Assembly: GCA_013698525.1 (NCBI GenBank)
Contig: JACCSM010000150.1
Span: 1 to 5,164, forward strand
Reading direction: 5' to 3'
DNA length: 5,164 nt
From: Rubrobacteraceae bacterium
GTDB lineage: Bacteria > Actinomycetota > Rubrobacteria > Rubrobacterales > Rubrobacteraceae
Shown here: piece after piece, positions 1 to 4,535 of the stretch
Numbering within the stretch: the stretch's first letter is position 1
How the letters are laid out: each line of letters starts with the position of its first letter
The notes under the pieces: model-generated
What the model was told of the DNA's origin: nothing
The model's database searches: none
The model's input: only the letters and a program-made list of their open reading frames with translations
Program-made: the position numbers and the translations under genes

Positions 1-78
1 CCCCTTAGATATGGGAGATTCACAAGCCCGTGCAAACCTCTGCAACGCCCCGATTATCACTCGTAATGAGCAAGTCAG

Positions 79-100
79 CCATCCGAGTAGACTCGGATGG
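79..100. repeat. Perfect 10-bp inverted repeat, 2-bp centre
   Basis: CCATCCGAGT (79-88) and ACTCGGATGG (91-100) are exact reverse complements around AG. It could be a dimer-binding site or a hairpin of 9 bp with a TAGA loop. No T-run follows on either strand, so it is not a classical terminator. It lies immediately left of the tandem TGCAA repeat, so a site for an accessory recombination protein is possible but unproven. Confidence 0.6.
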
Positions 101-103
101 ATT

Positions 104-125
104 TACTGCAACCGTACTGCAACCG
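104..125 (+). repeat. Tandem 11-bp repeat TACTGCAACCG x2
   Basis: Two exact, abutting copies of TACTGCAACCG lie at 104-114 and 115-125. The 11-bp period is about one helical turn, so two proteins would bind the same face of the DNA. It contains two of the six TGCAA motifs, and it is the best candidate for a paired integrase arm site. Confidence 0.6.
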
Positions 126-238
126 GGTCAGGATGGGATGGTACGCAGCAGGAAACGACTTTGCCTCACTAGCGAGATCTCGGCTTACTTTAGCCACGTA
201 CTGGTACAGGGTAGGACGAGACGATACATACCTCCGAG

Positions 239-283
239 GACTGAAAATCATGGTGTCCCCGGTTCGAATCCGGGTCCCGCCAC
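239..283 (+). other. Attachment core: 3' half of a tRNA-Phe(GAA) gene
   Basis: Reading 5'->3', the anticodon loop CTGAAAA is at 241-247 with anticodon GAA at 243-245. The 3' anticodon strand TCATG, the variable loop GTGTC (as in many bacterial tRNA-Phe), the T-stem CCCGG/CCGGG around loop TTCGAAT (258-274), the acceptor strand TCCCGCC (275-281) and discriminator A282 follow. CCA is not encoded. The 5' half is missing: no GGCGGGA acceptor strand or D-arm lies upstream, and the bases before the anticodon loop (GAGGA, 236-240) do not pair properly with TCATG. This is the usual look of an integrase target duplicated from a tRNA 3' end, with crossover near the anticodon loop. The integrase gene ends 86 bp downstream. 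Identification as tRNA-Phe is strong for the 3' half; the att role is inferred. Confidence 0.75.
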
Positions 284-310
284 TTATAAAAGTCCTGCAA
301 ATCGAGAAGA

Positions 311-346
311 AACAAAAGAGCCCCGGCAGCACCGCTAGGGCCCTTT
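311..346 (-). terminator. Intrinsic terminator of the integrase gene
   Basis: Read on the minus strand, AAAGGGCCCTAGC (346-334) can pair with GCCGGGGCTCTTT (327-315). This gives a 13-position stem with two G-U pairs and one mismatch, and a six-base loop. It runs into TTTTGTTT on the 3' side. It starts 23 bp after the integrase stop codon, so it most likely ends the leftward transcript and separates it from the attachment core. Confidence 0.7.
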
Positions 347-368
347 GCAACAGCGCGTCAACAGCCGG

Positions 369-1520
369 TTAAGAGAATGCTTTTTCCAGCGCGGCTGTGG
401 CGGCGTCCTGCATGCCGTCTGTGGCGTGGGTGTAGATGGCGAGGGTCATCCTGATGTCGGAGTGTCCTAGCATCTTCTGAGCCGTTGAGGGATGAACGCT
501 TTTATCGGCGAGCGTGGTGGCGAAGGTGTGCCTTAGGGAGTGGATCGTGAACCCCTCGTCCGTGAGTCCAGCCCTTTCCAAGAGCGGCTGAAACTCACGG
601 CGGTAGAGGTTCCCGGCATTCATCGGTTTACCGAGGGTGTTGGGGAACACGAGGCCGTGGTCTTGCCAGCGTGCCCCGGCCCGTAAGCGTTCAGCGTTCT
701 GAAGCGCCTTATGCGCCTTGAGAGCGTCTAGTGCACGGGCGGTAAGTCGCAGGGTACGTTTGGCGGCTCGGTTCTTTGGTGACTTGAATGTTCCGTCTAC
801 GTCTAGAGAGCGCCGAACCGCCAACGTGCCCGCCTCCAGATCCACGTCTGCCCACTTGAGCCCCAGCAGTTCGCCGCGCCTCAACCCCGTGTGGATGGCC
901 ACGACGTAGAGAGCCTCGAAGCGGCTCTCAAAGGACGCCTCGAGCAGTTCCTTGACCTGATAAGGATCGAGTGCTTTGGATTCTTTGGCGGCACCTGCAA
1001 GTGTCTTTGACGGTTTGACGCCGTCGGTGGGATTATGGGTGATAAGCCTATCAACGACGGCCGCCTTGAGGCTCTTGCGAAGCGTGGTGTGGACGTACTC
1101 GCTACTACGGTCTTTCAACCCTCTCTCTGTCATCTTGCGGTATAGACGGCGGATATCCCCAGGAGTCAACTCCTTGAGCTTCCGCCGACCGAGTTCGGGG
1201 ATGATGTGGTGGTGAACATCGCGCTTGTAGCCGTCGTACGTGGCGCGGCTGACGGTTCCCTTTACGCTATCGGCGAGCCAGGAGATTAGATACTGTTCAA
1301 CCGTAAGGTTGGCTGGCGGCGGCAGTATGCCCCGATCAGCGTCGGCCATGGCCATATTCAGTTTGCGCCAACACTCGGTCTTGGTCTTGGCCGAAACCCA
1401 ATGGCGCTTGCCGTCAGGGCCGAAGTGTGCGCCCACAAAGCCGACGACCTTACCGGCCTTGTTTCGCCGTGGCGCTACTGTTCCTTGACCATTACCGCGT
1501 TCTCTCTTTTTCCTCGCCAC
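369..1520 (-). CDS. int: Tyrosine recombinase (phage/ICE-type integrase)
   Basis: This 383-residue site-specific recombinase should catalyse integration and excision of the element by strand exchange through a covalent 3'-phosphotyrosine. The catalytic set is complete: Arg214 in TGLRRGE, a likely Lys249 in the beta-hairpin (SPKN), His327 and Arg330 in HSLRH, His353 in GHSD, and nucleophile Tyr363 in AIYTH. Residues about 1-60 look like the small arm-binding domain (GNGQGTV start, then beta strands ending in a helix). Residues about 70-160 form the SAM-like core-binding domain, and about 180-375 the catalytic domain. Length is normal for actinobacterial element integrases. The start is GTG, preceded by GAGAGGAGA with 8 bases between GGAG and the start; no in-frame ATG lies just upstream. 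It is last in a leftward series after the XRE and excisionase-like genes, and reads toward the tRNA-Phe fragment, its probable target. Family assignment is very secure; the target is inferred from position. Confidence 0.96.
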   Translation of the reverse strand: MARKKRERGNGQGTVAPRRNKAGKVVGFVGAHFGPDGKRHWVSAKTKTECWRKLNMAMADADRGILPPPANLTVEQYLISWLADSVKGTVSRATYDGYKRDVHHHIIPELGRRKLKELTPGDIRRLYRKMTERGLKDRSSEYVHTTLRKSLKAAVVDRLITHNPTDGVKPSKTLAGAAKESKALDPYQVKELLEASFESRFEALYVVAIHTGLRRGELLGLKWADVDLEAGTLAVRRSLDVDGTFKSPKNRAAKRTLRLTARALDALKAHKALQNAERLRAGARWQDHGLVFPNTLGKPMNAGNLYRREFQPLLERAGLTDEGFTIHSLRHTFATTLADKSVHPSTAQKMLGHSDIRMTLAIYTHATDGMQDAATAALEKAFS

Positions 1521-1554
1521 CCGTCATTCTCCTCTCGGTTTGCAGTTTCAGTGA

Positions 1555-1594
1555 GCACGCTCTTGACCTGAGAGCGATCTCTCTTCAAGCGTGC
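1555..1594 (-). promoter_or_regulatory. Nested hairpin in the integrase leader
   Basis: GCACGCT (1555-1561) and AGCGTGC (1588-1594) are exact reverse complements. Inside them GAGAG (1570-1574) and CTCTC (1579-1583) pair around a four-base loop. The structure ends 35 bp before the integrase GTG. No T-run follows on the minus strand, so a simple terminator is unlikely. It may be an RNA structure controlling integrase expression or a protein-binding site. The pairing is seen; the role is open. Confidence 0.5.
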
Positions 1595-1623
1595 CACTTT
1601 ATGGTTATCGGATCAAACGGTAA

Positions 1624-1639
1624 GCGGCTGCAGCGCCGC
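1624..1639 (-). other. Small GC-rich hairpin after the excisionase-like gene
   Basis: GCGGC (1624-1628) pairs with GCCGC (1635-1639) around a six-base loop, 15 bp beyond the stop codon of the small helix-turn-helix gene. On the minus strand the following sequence is only weakly T-rich (TTACCGTTTG). It could slow or partly end transcription between this gene and the integrase, but the stem is short. Confidence 0.25.
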
Positions 1640-1654
1640 GAAGTCCCTGGCTGC

Positions 1655-1852
1655 TTATCCCCGTCCCACACTCGGATGGCGCTGCTCCTCGATCCAGCGG
1701 TCGAGTTCCTTGCGGCTGACCCTGACGCTGCGCCCGATCCTGATCGACGGAATCTCCCCACTGCCGACCAGCTCGTAGGCGCGGCTGCGTGCGATCCGCA
1801 ACACCTCCGCTACCTCCAGAACCTTCAGGTACTCGTGTTGCTGCTCGTCCAT
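1655..1852 (-). CDS. xis: Excisionase-type small helix-turn-helix protein
   Basis: The product has 65 residues from ATG at 1852 and is a probable recombination directionality factor of the MerR-like helix-turn-helix class (HTH_17, excisionase family). The pattern is clear: a start like EYLKVLEVAEVL (residues 7-18), helix ARSRAYELVGSGEIPSIRIG (21-40), then VRVSRKELDRWIEEQ (43-57). Such proteins bend attachment-site DNA and favour excision over integration, and some also act as regulators. ATG 1852 is chosen because GGGGAGG lies 8 bases upstream and the family match begins right after it. The same frame stays open to a GTG at 1981, but those 43 extra residues are low-complexity and run through an inverted repeat. 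The gene lies between the XRE regulator and the integrase on the same strand, the usual place for this function. The class is firm; a true excisionase role is inferred from context. Confidence 0.85.
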   Translation of the reverse strand: MDEQQHEYLKVLEVAEVLRIARSRAYELVGSGEIPSIRIGRSVRVSRKELDRWIEEQRHPSVGRG

Positions 1853-1914
1853 TCGCGGTCCTCCCCGTCCTGTGTTGTCGTAGGTGAGGCTAGGGCATCC
1901 TGAGACCGCCGATA

Positions 1915-1945
1915 ACCGGAATTGGATACCGTAGCCAATTCCGGT
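1915..1945. promoter_or_regulatory. Perfect 11-bp inverted repeat, candidate operator
   Basis: ACCGGAATTGG (1915-1925) and CCAATTCCGGT (1935-1945) are exact reverse complements with a 9-base spacer. The repeat lies between the end of the XRE gene and the start of the small HTH gene. Half-site centres are about 20 bp apart, two helical turns, which suits a dimeric regulator. A weak promoter-like pair on the minus strand (TTGGCT, 17 bases, TTATCG) overlaps it. It could also be a stem after the XRE gene, but no T-run follows. Confidence 0.5.
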
Positions 1946-1983
1946 ACTAGGACTGGGAGAATTAGATCGCACAGATCTCACGA

Positions 1984-2190
1984 CTACTCACCCAGAAGCG
2001 AGGTAGGGTCAACCTCCAAAGCCTCCGCCAGCTTCCGGATCGTGCGGAAGTGCGGCGCCGTCTGATCGCGCTCGATGTTTACGATGGTGCTGGGGCTCAC
2101 CCCTGCCTTCTCCGCCAGCTCCTCCTGCGTTAGCAGTCGTCGAATGCGAGCCGCCTTGAGATTTCTCCCGATATATGCCGCCTCTGACAT
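1984..2190 (-). CDS. XRE/Cro-CI family transcriptional regulator
   Basis: The product has 68 residues, essentially a single lambda-repressor-like helix-turn-helix domain (HTH_3). IGRNLKAARIRRLLTQEELA (7-26) gives helices 1 and 2, AGVSPSTIVNIERDQ (29-43) holds the turn and recognition helix, and FRTIRKLAEALEVDPTSLL (48-66) is the closing helical pair. There is no C-terminal dimerisation or peptidase domain, so it resembles Cro-like or small Rubrobacter/Streptomyces element regulators rather than a full CI repressor. ATG at 2190 has AGGAGG 8 bases upstream. It is the first gene of the leftward cluster and faces an AT-rich divergent promoter region, so it probably controls both its own transcript and the rightward one. 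Candidate targets are the repeats at 1915-1945 and 2240-2266. Family call is very firm; regulatory targets are inference. Confidence 0.93.
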   Translation of the reverse strand: MSEAAYIGRNLKAARIRRLLTQEELAEKAGVSPSTIVNIERDQTAPHFRTIRKLAEALEVDPTSLLGE

Positions 2191-2286
2191 CGTAGACTCC
2201 TCCTATTGACCGACGTCGAATATGAGTGTAGTATAATATATGAAACCAATATATAACACATGAAACTTAGGGAAAGGGTGGAGAGC
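2191..2286. promoter_or_regulatory. AT-rich divergent promoter/control region
   Basis: Positions 2221-2270 have only about 24% GC by my count, against a GC-rich background. On the plus strand TTGACC (2206-2211) is followed by TAGTAT (2229-2234) at a 17-base spacing, or by a perfect TATAAT (2232-2237) at 20 bases. On the minus strand, toward the XRE gene, TATACT and TATTAT boxes overlap the same bases, but no convincing -35 is seen. ATGAAAC occurs at 2240-2246 and 2260-2266, exactly 20 bp apart, and CGACGTCG (2211-2218) is a palindrome. This layout fits a genetic switch between leftward and rightward transcription. Confidence 0.65.
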
Positions 2287-2472
2287 ATGACGAGAAAGAC
2301 CGGAGGAGAGCAACGCCCCCCCAACGACAGTCTCTATGACTCGGTCGGGATTCCATTGGTACGAACGCGACGGAAGAACGCGTTCGCGAGAGCCGTTCTG
2401 GAGATGCAAGCTCGCGGACGCAAACGGCGACGTGATGATCCCGGACAGGGGCAAGAGCCTGAGGCTCGCTAG
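2260..2472 (+). CDS. Uncertain short ORF, first after the rightward promoter
   Basis: I do not recognise this product (70 residues from ATG 2260). A start at ATG 2287 giving 61 residues is better placed: AAGGGTGGAG lies just before it, while nothing like a ribosome-binding site precedes 2260. The sequence is rich in Arg, Pro and Gly, with a basic stretch ARGRKRRRDD near residues 51-60, as in non-coding frames of GC-rich DNA. From about 2336 on, the overlapping frame has the better codon pattern. Possibly only the first part (2287 to the C-run at 2316-2322) is genuinely read and the rest is reached by a frameshift. It lies directly downstream of the rightward promoter. Confidence that this exact frame makes a protein is low. 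Confidence 0.25.
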   Translation: MKLRERVESMTRKTGGEQRPPNDSLYDSVGIPLVRTRRKNAFARAVLEMQARGRKRRRDDPGQGQEPEAR

Positions 2473-2518
2473 CCTACGCTACCTGCCGGCCTATGGCCGG
2501 ACGTCAGCGAACTACTAG
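2336..2518 (+). CDS. Uncertain small hypothetical protein, overlapping frame
   Basis: The product has 60 residues from ATG 2336 and is not recognised. It looks more protein-like than the overlapping frame: GFHWYERDG near the start, FWRCKLADANGDVMIPDRGK in the middle, and a Tyr-rich end. About three quarters of third positions are G or C, against about half at the first two, as expected for real coding in this DNA. There is no ribosome-binding site before ATG 2336. The frame opens only at 2291, after a TGA, with no other usual start codon. The nearby GGAGGAG (2302-2308) is 27 bases too early. A run of seven C (2316-2322) sits where reading could pass from the 2287 frame into this one. The stop TAG is 2 bases before a strong Shine-Dalgarno-like stretch for the next gene. 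The coding call is tentative. Confidence 0.4.
   Translation: MTRSGFHWYERDGRTRSREPFWRCKLADANGDVMIPDRGKSLRLASLRYLPAYGRTSANY
2486..2500. other. Short perfect hairpin CCGGCC-TAT-GGCCGG
   Basis: CCGGCC (2486-2491) and GGCCGG (2495-2500) pair around a three-base loop near the end of the uncertain small ORF and about 75 bp before the 466-residue gene. No T-run follows. It may be chance in GC-rich coding DNA or a weak intercistronic structure. Confidence 0.25.
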
Positions 2519-2520
2519 CA

Positions 2521-2541
2521 GGGAGGAGATCGGCGAGGATA
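2521..2541 (+). promoter_or_regulatory. Strong Shine-Dalgarno-like site without a usual start codon
   Basis: GGGAGGAG at 2521-2528 is an excellent ribosome-binding sequence, yet no ATG, GTG or TTG lies in the 5-12 bases after it. The frame of the 466-residue protein is open here (back to 2473), and its first in-frame unusual start would be ATA at 2539. The next ATG, 2575, is 46 bases beyond the site and has no such signal of its own. Confidence 0.35.
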
Positions 2542-2574
2542 GCGCCGCAGACAGCCGCCCGCGCCACGATTCTT

Positions 2575-3975
2575 ATGGGGAGTGAACCTCCAGCATATCA
2601 ACGGGCACTGCTCAGAGAGCTTGCGTACCTGTTCGGGCCCGAGGTTGGGCCGGAGATCAAGACGTACGGCCACTCGTTCGCAGAGCGTCTCGCCGGCGAC
2701 GAGGAGCTCGTCGCCGAGATCTGCAAGCGGTTCGAAGCCGTCAGGTCGGAGGGCCGTTTCCCTATCCTCTCCGCATTGCTAATGGAGACCTCGGGCGAGG
2801 ATCTCGAGGAGTTCTTCCGGTCCGGATGGGCCCACATGGCACTGCCTCCACGCGAATCGTCCCTCCGACGACCCTGGGATCCCTCGCCGTGGGATGGTGA
2901 CCTGGAAGCCTACAGGGAGGACCTCTACGCTGGCATGGCCTTCGGTATGCGGGACGTGCGCGCCTTCGCCGGCGAGTGGCTCGAGGAGCTGCTTCGTGTT
3001 GGCTACTACGGCATGGAGGAGTCGCTCGGGCTGCCCCTCAAGCAGCGGTCAGGAGATTTCTTCGCCCCGCCGAAACCGCTACCGCTCTACGGCGACGCCT
3101 ATCCCACGCGGATAGCGGAAACCGGTCAGACCATCTGGATCCGTCTCGACGGTCCTCGCTCGCCGGAACGCGGCTACAGGGAGATCTCCGTCTCCGACGA
3201 GCCGCTGCGCACCGACGCGGCCATAGTCGCCGCGCTTACGGCCCTTGAGGGAAGGCCGCTTGATCTTGGGACCTTGCGCAAGGTTCTGGCCATCGGCCTG
3301 CCGCTACGCGGCGAGTCCTTCTGGGATCGCTGGAATAGAGCGTTGGAGGATAGGCGTACCGAAGAGGGCCTACGCAGCTCGCTCCGCGAGCTGCGCCACC
3401 ACCAGGCCATCGACTACATCCTGATGCTCCTCCGCTACCACCGCTCCGGCTTCGACGACCTGCCACCCCAAGAAAGGACTAACCTAGTTGTCGACGCCTG
3501 CGCGCACACCAACGAGCTCCTCGAAGCGCTGCGCAAGCTGGTGACCTTCCTCGAGCACGGACGAGTCAGTTACCGGGGACCGGCCGCACTCAAGGTAGCG
3601 GGCAGGGATATCGAAGCGGCGGTACTCAGGGACGTGGATGGCCTCACCAACCGCGAGATCGGCGAGCGGCTCGGCGTCCCCCTGCCGACAGATTTCCGGA
3701 TCAAGGCCGACCACCCCACCGTGCGCAAGATGGTCGGTCGCGGCAGGAGGGCGCTGAGGACGGCCCTGGGAGAAGACGGATGGAAAGAGCAAGTGCAAGG
3801 GATGAAGGCCGAGGCAAAGAGGTGGCGCTCGAGGAGCGAGGTCCAACGCCAAGCGGAACTCGAGGCCGAGGCGCTGGACGTCCCCTACGATGAGGTACTG
3901 CGGCGCTTGGAGGAAGGGTCGGGACGGAGCGGCGAGGAGGGTAAACACGGAATACGAGAGGGGGTAGCGTTCTAG
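2575..3975 (+). CDS. Hypothetical 466-residue protein with C-terminal helix-turn-helix
   Basis: I do not recognise this family. Codon use is strongly coding over the whole length. Residues about 1-150 are acidic and helical, with a Trp/Pro-rich segment RRPWDPSPWDGD (98-109). Residues 160-210 look beta-rich, with LYGDAYPTRIAETGQTIWIR (171-190). Residues 250-330 are helical and charged. Residues about 344-396 resemble a sigma-70 region 4/LuxR-like helix-turn-helix: DIEAAVLRDVDGLTNREIGE (345-364) and RLGV, then a longer insert, then HPTVRKMVGRGRRAL (380-394) as recognition helix. The last 70 residues are highly charged and helical, perhaps coiled coil. No membrane segment or signal peptide is seen. 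A DNA-binding role is likely; replication, regulation or cargo functions are all possible. It lies downstream of the element's rightward promoter. The start ATG 2575 lacks a ribosome-binding site, so the true N-terminus is uncertain. The ORF is near certain, the function unknown. Confidence 0.85.
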   Translation: MGSEPPAYQRALLRELAYLFGPEVGPEIKTYGHSFAERLAGDEELVAEICKRFEAVRSEGRFPILSALLMETSGEDLEEFFRSGWAHMALPPRESSLRRPWDPSPWDGDLEAYREDLYAGMAFGMRDVRAFAGEWLEELLRVGYYGMEESLGLPLKQRSGDFFAPPKPLPLYGDAYPTRIAETGQTIWIRLDGPRSPERGYREISVSDEPLRTDAAIVAALTALEGRPLDLGTLRKVLAIGLPLRGESFWDRWNRALEDRRTEEGLRSSLRELRHHQAIDYILMLLRYHRSGFDDLPPQERTNLVVDACAHTNELLEALRKLVTFLEHGRVSYRGPAALKVAGRDIEAAVLRDVDGLTNREIGERLGVPLPTDFRIKADHPTVRKMVGRGRRALRTALGEDGWKEQVQGMKAEAKRWRSRSEVQRQAELEAEALDVPYDEVLRRLEEGSGRSGEEGKHGIREGVAF

Positions 3976-4096
3976 CCGTCTCTCCACCCGCAAGGCCGAT
4001 CTCGAGAGGTGCGCAGGCAGGACTCTACGCGTAGGACGCCTCGCTATCCAGCTCGGGGCTTTATCCGAAGTTGTACTCCCGCTTTGTTGCTATCTG

Positions 4097-4130
4097 CGAA
4101 CTTCGCCTTTACGGAGTTCTGCGAAGTTCG
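4097..4130. repeat. Inverted GAACTTCGC pair (palindromic repeat, copy 1)
   Basis: CGAACTTCGC (4097-4106) and GCGAAGTTCG (4121-4130) are perfect reverse complements with 14 bases between them; CGGAGTTCTGC (4112-4122) lies in the middle and overlaps the second arm. The same words recur at 4536-4580. It could form a 10-bp stem. Without a T-run it looks more like a dispersed palindromic repeat than a terminator. Confidence 0.6.
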
Positions 4131-4290
4131 GGACGGCGGATCGCCGCAACCCGCACAGGTAAGGGGAAGCGCGGACTTCCGAGAAATCGGGGCACGCCCG
4201 GCCGCGGATAAAGATGCACCACGGCGCATAAACCGGCCCCGATCCTCTTATGTACAGGGACCGCGGCGGGGCGCCGGATGCGCACATAAG

Positions 4291-4325
4291 AAAAAGGCCG
4301 TCGGGGAGGATGGGGAGAACGACGG
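4291..4325 (-). terminator. Intrinsic terminator after the methyltransferase remnant
   Basis: On the minus strand CCGTCG (4325-4320) pairs with CGACGG (4303-4298) around a 16-base loop, followed by CCTTTTTCTT. The stem begins 5 bases after the stop codon of the remnant ORF at 4331. This supports the view that a leftward gene once ended here. Confidence 0.55.
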
Positions 4326-4330
4326 TCCTT

Positions 4331-4510
4331 CTATGAACGGGATTGTACTGGACTGGGGCAAAGCGGAGGGCCGGAACTGAGAGGCCCCATGACCACCCTC
4401 CGGTCCCACCCTTCCGCCTCGGAAAGGTCGGCGATCCGGTCGAAGTCCTCGCGCACCGTGTCCGTGTAGCCGGGGTCGTCAACGCTTCTTGCGTCGTACC
4501 TCCTATTCAC
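4331..4510 (-). pseudogene. Remnant of a probable class I SAM-dependent methyltransferase (N-terminus only)
   Basis: A 59-residue frame starts with GTG at 4510 (MNRRYDARSVDDPGYTDTVR) and continues to EDFDRIADLSEAEGWD by residue 36. This opening, especially the FDRIA...L...GWD pattern, is like the N-terminus of actinobacterial class I methyltransferases, which normally continue with a WDHN-type motif and then the SAM-binding VLDVGCG motif near residue 60. Here the likeness stops after GWD. The remaining 20 or so residues (from RRVVMGPLSS) are unlike the family, and the frame ends at 4331, just before an intrinsic terminator. An internal deletion that joined the first 38 codons to the old 3' end would explain this. 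The start region lies within a sequence repeated upstream of the neighbouring gene. The family call is from memory of the N-terminal pattern only, so moderate. Confidence 0.45.
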
Positions 4511-4519
4511 CCAAGTGCG
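4502..4519 (+). repeat. Direct repeat, copy A (overlaps methyltransferase remnant start)
   Basis: CCTATTCACCCAAGTGCG matches copy B at 4977-4994 in 17 of 18 positions, same orientation. A further 25 bases on the right (to 4544) match at about 15 positions. On the minus strand it contains the GTG-AAT-AGG start of the methyltransferase remnant. Confidence 0.65.
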
Positions 4520-4535
4520 GGTAAGATGGCTTCTC

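Larger units (their letters stand above)
31..350 (+). repeat. Six dispersed TGCAA motifs, candidate integrase arm sites
   Basis: TGCAA occurs on the plus strand at 31-35, 41-45, 107-111, 118-122, 296-300 and 346-350, mostly followed by A or C and then C. Four copies lie left and two right of the tRNA core. About 0.4 would be expected by chance in a stretch this long with even base composition. Short repeated sites in the same orientation on both sides of a core are typical of arm-type sites bound by the N-terminal domain of tyrosine integrases. The copies are seen; binding is inferred. Confidence 0.45.
1..368. other. Non-coding attachment-site region left of the integrase
   Basis: I see no believable gene here. 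The open frames on both strands overlap each other and the tRNA fragment, and none resembles a protein. The region is less GC-rich than the genes to the right. It holds the tRNA-Phe 3' half, six TGCAA motifs on the plus strand, a perfect 10-bp inverted repeat, an 11-bp tandem repeat, a 10-bp palindrome CGAGATCTCG at 173-182, and the terminator of the integrase gene. This content and its place beside an integrase fit a recombination site with flanking arms. The role is inferred; the sequence elements are seen directly. Confidence 0.6.
3976..4330. other. Non-coding region rich in small palindromes
   Basis: I see no real gene. The plus-strand open frame through 4009-4380 runs straight through inverted repeats and has no protein-like features. 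Contents include the palindrome CTACGCGTAG (4025-4034), an inverted GAACTTCGC pair (4097-4130), the hairpin CGGCG-GAT-CGCCG (4134-4146), an 8-bp inverted pair TCTTATGT/ACATAAGA (4246-4253, 4284-4291), and the minus-strand terminator at 4291-4325. No clear terminator follows the 466-residue gene. The right boundary of the element may fall here, but no second copy of the tRNA core is present. Confidence 0.55.

Noticed and set aside
204..240. A degenerate 5' half of the tRNA (GGTAGGA at 210-216 can partly pair with the acceptor strand)
   Set aside because: Positions 217-235 lack a D-stem and the GG of the D-loop, one acceptor pair fails and the anticodon stem has two mismatches, so this is not a tRNA.
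1853..1981. A 43-residue N-terminal extension of the excisionase-like protein from GTG 1981
   Set aside because: The extension is low-complexity, crosses the perfect inverted repeat at 1915-1945, and the internal ATG 1852 has a good ribosome-binding site at the exact family start.
2575..3975. The 466-residue protein as a sigma factor
   Set aside because: Only a region-4-like helix-turn-helix is seen; there is no region 2 pattern, and the N-terminal 340 residues do not resemble sigma factors.
4009..4380. Plus-strand 123-residue open frame
   Set aside because: It reads through inverted repeats and the minus-strand terminator, has no ribosome site and no protein-like pattern.
4090..4482. Minus-strand 130-residue open frame
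   Set aside because: It overlaps the methyltransferase-like remnant in another frame and the repeats; composition is that of a shadow frame.
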